Shown: piece by piece, positions 9,052 to 18,854 of the stretch
How positions within the stretch are numbered: position 1 is the stretch's first letter
Layout: each line of letters opens with the position of its first letter
Assembly: GCF_025564085.1 (NCBI RefSeq)
Contig: NZ_JAMGZJ010000078.1
Location: forward strand, 310,001-374,000
Reading direction: 5' to 3'
Source of the DNA: Silvania confinis
GTDB lineage: Bacteria > Pseudomonadota > Gammaproteobacteria > Enterobacterales > Enterobacteriaceae
Length of the DNA stretch: 64,000 bases
Translations under genes and position numbers: made by a program
The notes under the pieces: model-generated
Databases searched by the model: none
What the model saw: the letters and a program-made list of their open reading frames with translations, nothing else
Told to the model about the DNA's origin: nothing

Positions 9052-10710
9052 ATGCTGCTTGAACGTGTGGAAATCGTCGGGTTTCGCGGCATTAATCGTT
9101 TGTCGCTGATGCTCGAGCAAAACAACGTCCTAATCGGTGAAAACGCCTGGGGCAAGTCCAGCCTGTTGGATGCGCTGACCCTGCTGCTGTCACCGGAATC
9201 CGACCTGTATCATTTTGTCCGTGACGACTTCTGGTTCCCGCCCGGCGATGTGCAGGGACGCGAACACCATCTGCATATCCTGTTGACCTTTTGCGAATCG
9301 GAGCCTGGCCGCCATCATGTCCGGCGCTATCGCCCGCTGGCCGACTGCTGGGCGAAATGTCCGGACAACCTTCACCGTATTTTTTATCGCCTCGAAGGCT
9401 CGCTGGCCGATGATGACAGCGTCCTGACCCTGCGCGAGTTTCTGGATGCCGAGGGTAACCCGCTGTCGCTCTCGACGATCGACGACCTGGCGAGCCATCT
9501 GGTGCGGCTGATGCCGGTTTTGCGCCTGCGCGATGCCCGCTTTATGCGGCGGATCCGCAACGGTACGGTGCCGCACATGCCCGACGTGGAGGTCACCGCC
9601 CGCGAGCTGGACTACCTGGCCCGTGAGCTGGTGGCCCGTCCGCAAAACTTAACCGACGGGCAGATCCGCCAGGGGCTGTCGGCGATGGTGCAGCTGCTGG
9701 AGCACTATTTCTCCGAGCAGGGCACTTCCCCGGTTCGCAACCGGCTGATGCGGCGCCGCTCGCACGATGAACAGCGCAGCTGGCGCTATCTCGACATCAT
9801 TAACCGGATGATCGATAAGCCCGGCGGCCGTTCGCACCGGGTGATCCTGCTGGGACTGTTTTCCACCTTGCTGCAGGCGAAAGGCACCGTCCGGCTGGAT
9901 CGCGATGCCCGTCCGCTGCTGCTGGTGGAAGATCCCGAGACCCGCCTGCACCCGATCATGCTGTCGGTGGCGTGGCATTTGCTCAACTTGCTTCCTTTAC
10001 AGCGCATTACCACCACCAACTCCGGGGAGCTGCTGTCGTTAACGCCCGTAGAACACGTCTGCAGGCTGGTGCGTGAATCGTCCCGCGTCACCGCATACCG
10101 CCTTGGACCAGGAGGAATGAGTGCCGAAGACAGCCGCCGGATCGCCTTTCATATTCGCTTTAACCGCGCGTCGTCGCTGTTTGCCCGCTGCTGGCTGCTG
10201 GTGGAAGGGGAGACCGAAACCTGGGTCATCAACGAACTGGCCCGTCAGTGCGGTCATCACTTCGACGCCGAGGGTATAAAGGTGATTGAGTTCGCCCAGT
10301 CGGGCTTAAAACCGCTGGTGAAATTTGCCCGGCGAATGGGTATCGAGTGGCATGTGCTGGTGGACGGCGACGAGGCGGGCAAGAAATATGCCGCCACCGT
10401 GCGTGGGCTGCTTAACAATGATCGGGAAGAGGAGCGCGAACATCTGACGATATTGCCCGCCATGGACATGGAGCATTTCATGTACCGGCAGGGGTTTTCC
10501 GACGTGTTCCACCGGGTGGCGATGCTGCCGGAAAATATTCCGATGAACATCCGCCGGGTCATCATCAAGGCTATCCACCGTTCGTCTAAACCGGATCTGG
10601 CGATTGAGGTGGCGATGGAGGCCGGGCGCAGAGGGGTGGATTCCGTTCCCACCCTGCTGCGCAAAATGTTCTCCCGCGTGCTGTGGCTGGCGCGCGGCAG
10701 AGCGGATTAA
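9052..10710 (+). CDS. ybjD: YbjD, OLD-family ATPase with TOPRIM domain
   Basis: Predicted overcoming-lysogenization-defect (OLD) type ATPase/nuclease of 552 residues, the same length as E. coli YbjD. The N-terminus is an ABC/SMC-like ATPase with a Walker A-type loop GENAWGKSS (residues 29-37) and the segment LLLVEDPETRLHP, an ABC-like Walker B. The C-terminal TOPRIM domain has LLVEGETE and HVLVDGDEAGKK acidic motifs. The cellular role is not established. The ATG at 9052 has a strong GGAGG site; an in-frame TTG at 9031 is less likely. Its stop codon overlaps that of convergent ybjX by 4 bp. Confidence 0.94.
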   Translation: MLLERVEIVGFRGINRLSLMLEQNNVLIGENAWGKSSLLDALTLLLSPESDLYHFVRDDFWFPPGDVQGREHHLHILLTFCESEPGRHHVRRYRPLADCWAKCPDNLHRIFYRLEGSLADDDSVLTLREFLDAEGNPLSLSTIDDLASHLVRLMPVLRLRDARFMRRIRNGTVPHMPDVEVTARELDYLARELVARPQNLTDGQIRQGLSAMVQLLEHYFSEQGTSPVRNRLMRRRSHDEQRSWRYLDIINRMIDKPGGRSHRVILLGLFSTLLQAKGTVRLDRDARPLLLVEDPETRLHPIMLSVAWHLLNLLPLQRITTTNSGELLSLTPVEHVCRLVRESSRVTAYRLGPGGMSAEDSRRIAFHIRFNRASSLFARCWLLVEGETETWVINELARQCGHHFDAEGIKVIEFAQSGLKPLVKFARRMGIEWHVLVDGDEAGKKYAATVRGLLNNDREEEREHLTILPAMDMEHFMYRQGFSDVFHRVAMLPENIPMNIRRVIIKAIHRSSKPDLAIEVAMEAGRRGVDSVPTLLRKMFSRVLWLARGRAD

Positions 10711-11687
10711 CGAAACAGCCCGGACATTTGCGCCGGGATCGTATCCAGCAGCTGATGGCGGCGGCGATACTCCGCGCGTTTTTTGCTGGCGATCTCGGCC
10801 TCGTTTTTACGCGCGACGGTGCCGGGAATATGGAAATAGCCGTCGGTATCGCACTCACCGCCGACGGTCTCCCAGAAGCTGCTATAGTCGGCGTGAATCT
10901 GTTCTTTTTTATCGCGGTAGCGCAGGCTGCGATAGATATGCGTTTCGTTGCTCACCGCCAGGATCTGCGTGACCCCGAAGCGGGCGGCAAACTGGCAAAC
11001 CGCCTCCATTACCAGACGTTTCGGGAACAGCCCGTGGCAGGCTTTGGTCGCCTTCTGGATCTCCTCATGCGGCAACTCGCGTTTGCCGCCCTGCAAACCG
11101 CCAATAAATAACGTCGCCTGGTTCTGGTACTGACAGAGCGTGAAGGTCATTTCCGCCAGCGTTTCGCCCTCCTCATTACGCATCAGGATCGTGCTTTCCC
11201 CTTCTTTATCCAAGGTGATCATCATGGTGAGTTCGAGGGTGTATTTTTCGCCGTTTTTGCCTTCCAGCTGCGACAGCATTAACTCGCTGCCCCTCAGGTA
11301 GCCGCGCAGCTCCTCAGGCGTCAGGGTGTCATACAGCCGGCTGTAGTGGTAGCGGATGGCCTCCAGCAGCTGCTTGCGGTCAAGATTGACGGCCAGATAG
11401 GGGCGATGCAGACGCACGGGCAAGCGGGGCTGGCGGATCAACAGCTCGTTGAGATCCGGAAACTGCGCCAGCTCTGTCATCCATGCCAGGCTTAAGCGCG
11501 GCATCAGCAATGAGCGCAGCAGGAATTTCAACCGGAAGCTGCGACGGTGCCAGAACTCACCTGGACGCCATTTACCGCTAAACAGATTGAAGAACAATCC
11601 CAGACGGGTCATGGAGCGGGGCGGGATAAACGCGTGGTCGGTAAGCTGTGACATAGTGAAACCATCCAGTAGAATTGATGTATTCAT
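10707..11687 (-). CDS. ybjX: VirK/YbjX family protein (DUF535)
   Basis: Cytoplasmic-looking protein of about 326 residues in the VirK/YbjX family. In Salmonella a relative is PhoPQ-controlled and linked to antimicrobial peptide resistance; the molecular function is unknown. Conserved features include the basic N-terminal third (RPGEFWHRRSFRLKFLLRSL) and the central segment KACHGLFPKRLVMEAVCQFA. I prefer ATG 11687 (MNTSILLDG), preceded by GGTGGTGAA; an ATG 13 codons further in (MSQLTD) is possible. It converges with ybjD and shares four stop-codon bases. Confidence 0.9.
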   Translation of the reverse strand: MNTSILLDGFTMSQLTDHAFIPPRSMTRLGLFFNLFSGKWRPGEFWHRRSFRLKFLLRSLLMPRLSLAWMTELAQFPDLNELLIRQPRLPVRLHRPYLAVNLDRKQLLEAIRYHYSRLYDTLTPEELRGYLRGSELMLSQLEGKNGEKYTLELTMMITLDKEGESTILMRNEEGETLAEMTFTLCQYQNQATLFIGGLQGGKRELPHEEIQKATKACHGLFPKRLVMEAVCQFAARFGVTQILAVSNETHIYRSLRYRDKKEQIHADYSSFWETVGGECDTDGYFHIPGTVARKNEAEIASKKRAEYRRRHQLLDTIPAQMSGLFR

Positions 11688-11815
11688 TTCACCACCCGTA
11701 TACTTAACCAAATATCAATAAGTCTGATACTCTCATCACCTTTCAAATTTTGTTTAACCGCAGTTGAAGTTATCCTTCTCATTTTGATGGATCACACGAA
11801 GGACTCAGGATCGCT

Positions 11816-12931
11816 ATGAATATCAGGAAAAAGCTGAAAAAACGGTATGTGATAGCCGCGCTTATCATTATCGTTGCGCTGATTACCGCCTGGAGAACGC
11901 TGAATGCGCCGGTGCCGCACTATACGACGCTGATTGTCCGTCCGGGCGAACTGCAGCAGAACGTGCTGGCGACTGGCAAGCTGGACGCGCTCCGTAAAGT
12001 TGATGTCGGCGCACAGGTCAGCGGGCAGTTGAAAACGCTGTCGGTTGAAATTGGCGATAAGGTCAAAAAAGGGCAGCTGCTGGGGGTTATTGACCCGGAG
12101 CAGGCTGAAAACCAGATCAAAGAAGTGGAAGCGACACTGATGGAGCTGCGCGCGCAGCGTAGCCAGGCCGAGGCTGAGCGCAAGCTGGCACAGGTGACGC
12201 TGAACCGTCAGCGCAAGCTGGCCACCACTCAGGCTATCTCGCAGCAGGAGCTGGATACCGCGGCCACCGAGCTGGCGGTAAAACAGGCGCAGATTGGCAC
12301 CATCGATGCGCAGATTAAACGCAATCAGGCCACGCTGGACAGCGCTAAAACCAACTTCGATTACACCCGCATTGTGGCCCCGATGGGCGGAGAAGTGACG
12401 CAAATCACCACCCTGCAGGGCCAGACGGTGATTGCGGCTCAGCAGGCGCCAAATATTCTGACGCTCGCGGACATGAGCACCATGCTGGTGAAGGCGCAGG
12501 TGTCGGAAGCCGACGTTATCCATCTTAAGCCGGGGCAAAAAGCCTGGTTTACGGTGCTGGGCGATCCGCAGACCCGCTACGAAGGCGTGCTGAAAGACAT
12601 TCTGCCGACGCCGGAAAAAGTCAACGACGCCATTTTCTACCATGCCCGCTTTGAAGTGCCTAACCCGCAAGGGGTGCTGCGTCTGGAGATGACGGCCCAG
12701 GTGCATATCCAACTGACCGGAGTGAAGAACGTGCTCACCATTCCGCTGGCGGCGCTGGGCGAATCCGCAGGCGACAACCGCTATAAAGTGAAAGTGCTGC
12801 GCAATGGGGAGACCCGCGAGCGCGAAGTCAGCCTCGGTGCGCGCAACGACACCGACGTAGTGGTGGTAAAAGGGCTGGAAGAGGGTGAAGAAGTGGTCAC
12901 CAGCGAGAGCCTGCCTGGGGCGGCGAAATGA
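11816..12931 (+). CDS. macA: Macrolide efflux periplasmic adaptor MacA
   Basis: Membrane-fusion (adaptor) protein of the MacAB-TolC tripartite pump, which exports macrolides, heat-stable enterotoxin and some lipid-like substrates in E. coli. The 371 residues match E. coli. There is one N-terminal transmembrane anchor (about residues 10-30), then a lipoyl/barrel-sandwich half, a long alpha-hairpin (about residues 95-175, rich in Gln, Ala and Glu), a second lipoyl half ([14 protein letters not shown]), and beta-barrel and membrane-proximal domains. Its stop overlaps the macB start (ATGA). Confidence 0.97.
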   Translation: MNIRKKLKKRYVIAALIIIVALITAWRTLNAPVPHYTTLIVRPGELQQNVLATGKLDALRKVDVGAQVSGQLKTLSVEIGDKVKKGQLLGVIDPEQAENQIKEVEATLMELRAQRSQAEAERKLAQVTLNRQRKLATTQAISQQELDTAATELAVKQAQIGTIDAQIKRNQATLDSAKTNFDYTRIVAPMGGEVTQITTLQGQTVIAAQQAPNILTLADMSTMLVKAQVSEADVIHLKPGQKAWFTVLGDPQTRYEGVLKDILPTPEKVNDAIFYHARFEVPNPQGVLRLEMTAQVHIQLTGVKNVLTIPLAALGESAGDNRYKVKVLRNGETREREVSLGARNDTDVVVVKGLEEGEEVVTSESLPGAAK

Positions 12932-14868
12932 CCGCACTGCTTGAACTGAATGACATTCGCCGCAGCTATCCCTCCGGGGATGGACCGGTGGAGGTGCTGA
13001 AAGGCATTACCCTGCGGGTGGAAGCGGGGGAAATGGTGGCGATTATCGGTGCCTCGGGCTCCGGTAAATCGACGCTGATGAATATCCTCGGCTGCCTGGA
13101 TAAACCCACCAGCGGCACCTATCGCGTCGCCGGAACCGATATCGCCACGCTGGACAGCGACGCGCTGGCGAAACTGCGCCGGGAGCATTTCGGCTTTATC
13201 TTCCAGCGCTACCATTTGCTGTCGCATCTTAGCGCCGTGCAAAACGTCGAAGTGCCTGCGGTGTACGCGGGCGTGGAGCGCAAAAAGCGCCTTGAACGCG
13301 CCCAGGCGCTGTTAACCCGGCTGGGGCTGGGCGAGCGGGTGGATTACCAACCTTCGCAGCTCTCCGGCGGGCAGCAGCAGCGCGTGAGTATCGCCAGGGC
13401 GTTGATGAACGGCGGCCAGGTGATCCTCGCCGATGAACCGACCGGGGCGCTGGACAGCCACTCCGGCGAAGAGGTGATGGCGATCCTTCACCAGCTGCGC
13501 GATCAGGGGCACACGGTGATCATCGTGACCCACGATCCGCAGGTCGCAGCGCAGGCCGGGCGGATCGTCGAGATCCACGACGGTGAATTAGTCAGTAATC
13601 CCCCGCCCAACAGCAACGCCACCCGGCGACAGGACGTTGTGCTACCGCCGCCGTCCGGCTGGGGGCAGTTCGTCAGCAGCTTTCGCGAGGCGCTGACCAT
13701 GGCGTGGCTGGCGATGGCCGCCAACAAGATGCGTACCCTGCTGACGATGCTGGGGATCATTATCGGCATCGCCTCGGTGGTGTCGATTGTGGTGGTGGGC
13801 GATGCCGCTAAACAGCTGGTGCTGGCGGACATTCGCGCCATCGGCACCAATACTATCGATGTTTATCCCGGCAAAGATTTTGGCGACGACGAGCCGCAGT
13901 TTCAGCAGGCGCTGAAATATGACGATCTCGCCGCCATCCAGAAGCAGCCGTGGGTTAACTCCGCCACGCCTGCGGTGTCGCAGAGCCTGCGGCTGCGCTA
14001 CGGGAACATTGACGTGGCGGCCAGCGCGAACGGCGTCAGCGGCGACTATTTTAACGTCTACGGCATGACCTTCAGCCAGGGAACCACCTTTAACGCCGAG
14101 CAGCTGTCAGGCCGGGCGCAGGTGGTGGTGCTGGATGCCAACTCCCGGCGGCAGTTGTTCCCCAACAAAGCCAATGTCGTGGGGGAGATTATCCTGGTGG
14201 GGAACATGCCTGCGACGGTGATCGGGGTGGCAGAAGAGAAGCAGTCGATGTTTGGCAGCAGCAAAATTTTGCGCGTCTGGCTGCCTTACTCGACCATTTC
14301 CGGGCGCATTATGGGCCAGTCGTGGCTGAACTCGATCACCGTCCGGGTGAAGGAGGGCTACGACAGTACGCTGGCGGAACAGCAGCTCGAACGGATGCTG
14401 TTGCTGCGCCACGGCAAGAAAGATTTCTTCACCTGGAACATGGACGGTCTCTTGAAAACGGCTGAAAAGACCACACGTACTTTACAGCTCTTTCTCACGC
14501 TGGTGGCGATCATCTCCCTGCTGGTGGGGGGCATTGGGGTGATGAATATCATGCTGGTGTCAGTGACCGAGCGCACGCGTGAAATCGGCATCCGCATGGC
14601 GGTCGGGGCCCGGGCCAGCGACGTGCTGCAGCAGTTTTTAATCGAAGCGGTGCTGGTGTGTCTGGTGGGCGGTGCGTTGGGGATTTCGCTCTCGCTGATG
14701 ATCGCCTTTACGCTGCAGCTGTTTTTACCCGGCTGGGAAATTGGCTTCTCGCCGATGGCGTTGCTGACCGCGTTCCTCTGTTCAACCTTTACCGGGGTAT
14801 TGTTCGGCTGGCTACCGGCGCGCAATGCGGCGCGACTGGATCCGGTGGACGCACTAGCCCGGGAGTGA
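12928..14868 (+). CDS. macB: Macrolide ABC transporter ATP-binding/permease MacB
   Basis: Dimeric mechanotransmission ABC transporter that drives MacA-TolC. In its 646 residues the N-terminal nucleotide-binding domain has Walker [10 protein letters not shown] (near 41-49), signature LSGGQQQR and Walker [11 protein letters not shown] transmembrane helix near residue 272 follows, then a large periplasmic domain (about 300-520) and three C-terminal helices with the FtsX/MacB motif [16 protein letters not shown]. The 4-bp overlap with macA indicates translational coupling. A bidirectional terminator follows. Confidence 0.98.
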   Translation: MTALLELNDIRRSYPSGDGPVEVLKGITLRVEAGEMVAIIGASGSGKSTLMNILGCLDKPTSGTYRVAGTDIATLDSDALAKLRREHFGFIFQRYHLLSHLSAVQNVEVPAVYAGVERKKRLERAQALLTRLGLGERVDYQPSQLSGGQQQRVSIARALMNGGQVILADEPTGALDSHSGEEVMAILHQLRDQGHTVIIVTHDPQVAAQAGRIVEIHDGELVSNPPPNSNATRRQDVVLPPPSGWGQFVSSFREALTMAWLAMAANKMRTLLTMLGIIIGIASVVSIVVVGDAAKQLVLADIRAIGTNTIDVYPGKDFGDDEPQFQQALKYDDLAAIQKQPWVNSATPAVSQSLRLRYGNIDVAASANGVSGDYFNVYGMTFSQGTTFNAEQLSGRAQVVVLDANSRRQLFPNKANVVGEIILVGNMPATVIGVAEEKQSMFGSSKILRVWLPYSTISGRIMGQSWLNSITVRVKEGYDSTLAEQQLERMLLLRHGKKDFFTWNMDGLLKTAEKTTRTLQLFLTLVAIISLLVGGIGVMNIMLVSVTERTREIGIRMAVGARASDVLQQFLIEAVLVCLVGGALGISLSLMIAFTLQLFLPGWEIGFSPMALLTAFLCSTFTGVLFGWLPARNAARLDPVDALARE

Positions 14869-14894
14869 GTTTTTGCCGGACAAGATGGCAATAA

Positions 14895-14922
14895 AAATGC
14901 CAGCCGATCGGGCTGGCATTTT
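14895..14922. terminator. Bidirectional terminator macB / cspD
   Basis: The stem AATGCCAGCC/GGGCTGGCATT encloses a GATC loop and has A-rich and T-rich flanks, so it can serve both convergent genes. Confidence 0.8.
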
Positions 14923-14953
14923 GAGTGCAGGGTGTACACAATAAAACAGAGAG

Positions 14954-15175
14954 CTAAGCCACCGCTTCTGCTTCGAAAGGCACAATGACGCTGGCATGAT
15001 TGCCTTTTGGCCCCAGGTGCACATCGAACCGGACGGCTTGCCCGGCTTTTAACGTTCTGTAACCATCCATCTGAATGGTGGAGTAATGGGCGAAGATATC
15101 TTCGCCGCCGCCTTCAGGGCAAATGAAACCAAACCCTTTGGCGTTGTTGAACCACTTAACAGTACCCGTTTCCAT
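14954..15175 (-). CDS. cspD: Cold-shock-like protein CspD
   Basis: Single-stranded nucleic-acid-binding OB-fold protein. In E. coli it is induced in stationary phase, inhibits replication and is toxic when overproduced. The 73 residues include RNP1 KGFGFI and RNP2-like DIFAHYS. An AAGGA site lies about 9 nt before the ATG. It is divergent from clpSA; CspD is a proteolysis substrate in E. coli, mainly of Lon. Confidence 0.96.
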   Translation of the reverse strand: METGTVKWFNNAKGFGFICPEGGGEDIFAHYSTIQMDGYRTLKAGQAVRFDVHLGPKGNHASVIVPFEAEAVA

Positions 15176-15496
15176 GCTTCGACATCCTTCGAAATCTTAT
15201 TAGTAAGATGTAATGAACCGGTGGTGGAGCGGGAGTTGGTCAAAACCTCGCCAACTCACGCCTGTACAATTTAGATAAACCAAATAGATCGTCAAGCATT
15301 TGCCGGGTTTGTGAGGGTAAAAATGAATCAAAATTTGAAGCAGTTAACGCTATTGGCAGGTATTGTGACAGATATCGCGGATGACAATAATCGATGTGAG
15401 TTATCTGACATCTGAGGTAGATTCAAGGTATGCATAGCCTTCGAACAGTGTCAGAGCACGCCACCGAAGACCATAAATCGATGATGACGACAGACA
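15176..15496. other. Divergent intergenic region cspD / clpS
   Basis: 321 bp with no plausible coding sequence. It presumably holds the cspD and clpS promoters. I see no clear terminator, tRNA or repeat in it. Confidence 0.5.
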
Positions 15497-15817
15497 ATGG
15501 GTAAGACGAACGACTGGCTGGATTTTGACAAGCTGGCGGAAGATAAAGTGCGCGACGCGCTAAAACCGCCATCTATGTATAAAGTTATGTTAATGAACGA
15601 TGACTACACGCCGATGGAATTTGTTATTGACGTGCTACAAAAGTTCTTTTCTTATGATGTAGAACGTGCAACGCAACTGATGCTTACGGTTCACTATCAC
15701 GGCAAAGCGATCTGCGGTGTTTTTACAGCAGAAGTCGCCGAAACCAAAGTGGCGATGGTGAACGAGTACGCGAGGGAGAACGAGCATCCGTTGCTGTGTA
15801 CGCTGGAAAAAGCCTGA
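15497..15817 (+). CDS. clpS: ATP-dependent Clp protease adaptor ClpS
   Basis: Adaptor that binds N-end-rule substrates (N-terminal Leu, Phe, Tyr, Trp) and delivers them to ClpAP. The 106 residues equal E. coli. There is a flexible N-terminal tail, then the core starting [20 protein letters not shown] with the NDD segment that lines the N-degron pocket, and the H66 region TVHYHGKA. It lies 30 bp before clpA, so it is one operon. Confidence 0.97.
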   Translation: MGKTNDWLDFDKLAEDKVRDALKPPSMYKVMLMNDDYTPMEFVIDVLQKFFSYDVERATQLMLTVHYHGKAICGVFTAEVAETKVAMVNEYARENEHPLLCTLEKA

Positions 15818-15847
15818 ATAAGGCAATGAAAATTGGGGGAGGTGCCT

Positions 15848-18124
15848 ATGCTCAATCAAGAACTGGAACTCAGTTTAAACATGGCTTTCGCCAGAGCGCG
15901 TGAGCACCGACATGAATTTATGACGGTCGAGCACTTGCTGCTTGCACTGCTTAGCAATCCATCCGCCCGTGAAGCGCTGGAAGCGTGCTCGGTTGATCTT
16001 GTCGCATTGCGCCAGGAGCTCGAAGCCTTCATCGAACAAACCACACCGGTGCTGCCTGAAAGCGGTGAGGAGCGCGACACTCAGCCGACGCTCAGCTTCC
16101 AGCGCGTCCTGCAGCGCGCGGTATTCCACGTCCAGTCTTCAGGACGTAGCGAAGTCACCGGCGCGAACGTGCTGGTTGCCATCTTTAGCGAGCAGGAGTC
16201 ACAGGCCGCGTATCTGCTGCGCAAACACGAAGTCAGCCGCCTCGACGTGGTGAACTTCATCTCTCACGGAACACGTAAAGACGAGCCGAATCAGGCCTCG
16301 GATTCCAGCAGTCAGGTCAACAGCGAAGAGCAAGCAGGCGGGGAGGAACGTATGGAAAACTTCACCACCAATCTCAATCAGCTTGCCCGTGTCGGCGGTA
16401 TCGATCCGCTGATTGGCCGCGATAAAGAGCTGGAACGGGCGATTCAGGTACTGTGCCGCCGCCGCAAGAACAACCCGCTGCTGGTGGGTGAATCGGGTGT
16501 CGGTAAAACGGCCATCGCCGAAGGCCTGGCCTGGCGTATCGTGCAGGGCGACGTGCCGGAAGTGATCGCCGATTGCACCATTTACTCGCTCGATATTGGC
16601 TCTCTGCTGGCCGGCACCAAATACCGCGGTGATTTTGAAAAACGCTTCAAAGCGCTGCTCAAGCAGCTGGAGCAGGACACCAGCAGCATCCTGTTTATTG
16701 ATGAGATCCATACCATCATTGGTGCCGGTGCGGCATCGGGTGGCCAGGTCGATGCTGCCAACCTGATCAAACCGCTGCTCTCCAGCGGCAAGATCCGTGT
16801 GATGGGCTCGACCACCTATCAGGAGTTCAGCAACATTTTCGAGAAAGACCGTGCGCTGGCACGTCGCTTCCAGAAAATCGACATTACTGAGCCTTCTGTT
16901 GAAGAGACTGTCCAGATAATCAACGGCCTGAAACCTAAGTACGAAGCGCACCACGACGTGCGTTATACCGCAAAAGCGGTCCGTGCGGCGGTGGAGCTGG
17001 CGGTGAAATACATCAACGACCGTCATCTGCCGGATAAAGCGATTGATGTGATCGACGAAGCGGGCGCGCGTGCGCGTCTGATGCCGGTCAGCAAGCGTAA
17101 AAAAACGGTCAACGTGGCGGATATCGAATCTGTGGTAGCGCGTATCGCGCGTATCCCTGAGAAGAGCGTTTCTCAGAGCGACCGCGACACGCTGAAAAAC
17201 CTCAGCGATCGTCTGAAAATGCTGGTCTTTGGTCAGGGCAAAGCCATCGAGGCGTTAACCGAAGCCATTAAGATGGCCCGCGCCGGGCTGGGGCACGATC
17301 ATAAACCTGTGGGGTCTTTCCTGTTTGCCGGTCCGACCGGGGTAGGGAAAACCGAGGTTACGGTGCAGCTCTCCAAAGCGCTGGGCATTGAGCTGCTGCG
17401 TTTTGATATGTCGGAGTATATGGAGCGTCACACCGTCAGTCGTCTGATTGGTGCGCCTCCAGGATATGTTGGCTTTGACCAGGGCGGTCTGCTCACCGAT
17501 GCGGTGATCAAGCATCCTCACGCGGTTCTGCTGCTCGATGAAATCGAGAAAGCGCACCCGGACGTCTTTAACCTGCTGCTGCAGGTGATGGACAACGGCA
17601 CGCTGACCGACAACAACGGGCGCAAGGCGGACTTCCGCAACGTGGTGATGGTGATGACCACCAACGCCGGGGTGCGTGAAACCGAGCGTAAATCCATTGG
17701 CCTGATCCACCAGGATAACAGCACCGATGCGATGGAAGAGATCAAGAAGGTCTTTACGCCGGAGTTCCGTAACCGTCTGGACAACATTATCTGGTTCGAT
17801 CACCTTTCTACCGAGGTGATCCATCAGGTAGTGGACAAGTTCATCGTCGAGTTGCAGGTTCAGCTGGATCAGAAAGGCGTGTCGCTGGAAGTGAGTCAGG
17901 AAGCGCGCGACTGGCTGGCAGAGAAAGGCTACGACCGTGCAATGGGTGCCCGTCCGATGACGCGTGTGATTCAGGATAACCTGAAGAAACCGCTGGCCAA
18001 CGAGCTGCTGTTTGGCTCACTGGTGGACGGCGGCCAGGTGACGGTTGCGCTGAACCCGGAGAAGGGCGAGCTGACGTACGATTTCCAGAGCGCGCAGAAA
18101 CATAAGCCGGAAGCGGCTCACTAA
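15848..18124 (+). CDS. clpA: ATP-dependent Clp protease ATP-binding subunit ClpA
   Basis: Hexameric AAA+ unfoldase that feeds substrates to ClpP. The 758 residues match E. coli. The N-terminal Clp-N double repeat (about 1-140) binds ClpS. D1 has Walker A GESGVGKT (near 214-221) and Walker B ILFIDE. D2 has Walker A GPTGVGKT (near 495-502) and Walker B LLLDEIE. The IGL-type ClpP-binding loop appears as KSIGLIHQ. I start at MLNQELELS, which follows GGGGAGGTG; an upstream GTG is unlikely. clpP is not in this window. A terminator follows. Confidence 0.98.
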   Translation: MLNQELELSLNMAFARAREHRHEFMTVEHLLLALLSNPSAREALEACSVDLVALRQELEAFIEQTTPVLPESGEERDTQPTLSFQRVLQRAVFHVQSSGRSEVTGANVLVAIFSEQESQAAYLLRKHEVSRLDVVNFISHGTRKDEPNQASDSSSQVNSEEQAGGEERMENFTTNLNQLARVGGIDPLIGRDKELERAIQVLCRRRKNNPLLVGESGVGKTAIAEGLAWRIVQGDVPEVIADCTIYSLDIGSLLAGTKYRGDFEKRFKALLKQLEQDTSSILFIDEIHTIIGAGAASGGQVDAANLIKPLLSSGKIRVMGSTTYQEFSNIFEKDRALARRFQKIDITEPSVEETVQIINGLKPKYEAHHDVRYTAKAVRAAVELAVKYINDRHLPDKAIDVIDEAGARARLMPVSKRKKTVNVADIESVVARIARIPEKSVSQSDRDTLKNLSDRLKMLVFGQGKAIEALTEAIKMARAGLGHDHKPVGSFLFAGPTGVGKTEVTVQLSKALGIELLRFDMSEYMERHTVSRLIGAPPGYVGFDQGGLLTDAVIKHPHAVLLLDEIEKAHPDVFNLLLQVMDNGTLTDNNGRKADFRNVVMVMTTNAGVRETERKSIGLIHQDNSTDAMEEIKKVFTPEFRNRLDNIIWFDHLSTEVIHQVVDKFIVELQVQLDQKGVSLEVSQEARDWLAEKGYDRAMGARPMTRVIQDNLKKPLANELLFGSLVDGGQVTVALNPEKGELTYDFQSAQKHKPEAAH

Positions 18125-18144
18125 GATTTTGTATTGATGGTAAA

Positions 18145-18169
18145 AACCGGGCGCAAGCCCGGTTTTTTT
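18145..18169 (+). terminator. Intrinsic terminator after clpA
   Basis: Perfect stem AACCGGGC/GCCCGGTT with a GCAA loop and a T7 tract, 20 bp after the clpA stop. Confidence 0.9.
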
Positions 18170-18216
18170 ATGCCTGTTGATACCTAAAGCAAAACGAATA
18201 TTAAAAACACCTTACA

Positions 18217-18490
18217 GCGTTACAGCGGCTCCCTGGTCCGGCTGAAAATCGCCGAAGCGTTTCCGTAAGGCCGGGGCGAGGCGCAGGGACGCGCCGAGAG
18301 GGCATAGCCTGCAGGGATGCAGGCTGGTGCCCGACCCGATAGCCTGAAGGAATAAGCTGAGGGAACCGCGCAGCGACGATTTTCTTGCCGGTAGCCCGGG
18401 TTGCCAGGATGGTGGCGATTGAGCCACCCTGGCACGTTCACCGGTTCGGTGATTTCAGAGTAGCAAGGAACGCAAAGTGAACGGAATCAC
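18217..18490. other. GC-rich hairpin array of unknown role (possible structured RNA)
   Basis: About 270 bp outside any credible gene contain at least four strong palindromes. They are GGCGC-AGGGAC-GCGCC (18280-18295), AGCCTGCA-GGGA-TGCAGGCT (18306-18325, extendable by outer GGCA/TGCC pairing), TGCCAGG...CCTGGCA with inner GTGGC/GCCAC (18402-18434), and TCACCG-GTT-CGGTGA (18438-18452). AGGGA or AGGA cores recur at 18285, 18313, 18347, 18364, 18406 and 18465, two of them in hairpin loops. Two overlapping minus-strand reading frames of about 70 codons cross it but look incidental. Similar segments occur, from memory, next to integrated elements in enterobacteria. Strand and function are unknown. 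Confidence 0.4.
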
Positions 18491-18596
18491 CTCATTTGCC
18501 ACATATTTCATAAACCACGTCAAAACTTTGCGAGGCGTTATCCAGAGCTAAAATAAAGATATTGCTGGATAAAATCACAGTAATAAAATGGCGGCG

Positions 18597-18614
18597 CACC
18601 TGCAAAATCAGGTG
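18597..18614. other. Small hairpin in the accessory leader
   Basis: CACCTG/CAGGTG stem with a CAAAAT loop, just upstream of the first copy of the putative antisense target. Confidence 0.4.
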
Positions 18615-18620
18615 TCAGGA

Positions 18621-18650
18621 TTGGCGTTCTGAATTACATATATGGGAATG
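18621..18650 (+). promoter_or_regulatory. Upstream copy of the antisense target (seqA-like)
   Basis: TTGGCGT followed within 11 nt by ATATATGGGAAT. This resembles the downstream target blocks TTGGCGT (18811-18817) and AATATGGAAAT (18843-18853). In phage P4 two such sites, seqA and seqC, flank the CI RNA. This copy lies upstream of the promoter at 18684, so it would be present only in a longer transcript. Confidence 0.4.
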
Positions 18651-18683
18651 ATGTTGCCATAGGCAGCAGCACCACAGGTTTCG

Positions 18684-18712
18684 TTCACACTTTTGAAAGT
18701 TGCGAATATAAT
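18684..18712 (+). promoter_or_regulatory. Sigma-70 promoter for the antisense RNA and orphan gene
   Basis: The -35 TTCACA (18684-18689) and a perfect -10 TATAAT (18707-18712) are separated by exactly 17 bp. The expected start near 18719 lies about 10 nt before the 5' arm of the C4-like RNA. Confidence 0.7.
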
Positions 18713-18728
18713 AGGCTTCTTCAATTAT

Positions 18729-18805
18729 GGTGGGCTGAACCGGGGCTTCTTTTGAAGCGCCGATTTCCATATTGTCGGTACGCCAATCCGGTTCAGTCTG
18801 CCACC
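18729..18805 (+). ncRNA. C4/CI-type antisense RNA (phage P1/P7/P4-like)
   Basis: A closing stem GGTGG + CTGAACCGG (18729-18743) pairs with CCGGTTCAG + CCACC (18788-18805). It encloses two hairpins: GCTTC/GAAGC (18745-18758) and CCGA/TCGG with an 11-nt loop (18760-18778). This is the architecture of the C4 family, which includes P4 CI RNA. ATTTCCATATT (18763-18773) is the exact complement of AATATGGAAAT at 18843-18853, over the start of the next gene. ACGCCAA (18780-18786) is the exact complement of TTGGCGT at 18811-18817. The order is antiparallel, so both can pair in one duplex. No terminator of its own is seen, so processing from the leader is expected. Confidence 0.72.
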
Positions 18806-18854
18806 CGAAGTTGGCGTTTCTGGTGGTGGTTTTTCAGCATTTAATATGGAAATT

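Noticed and set aside
18212..18441. Two overlapping minus-strand frames of 71 and 73 codons
   Set aside because: They run through the hairpin array in two frames with low-complexity, Pro/Arg/Ala-rich products. RNA or DNA structure explains the region better than coding.
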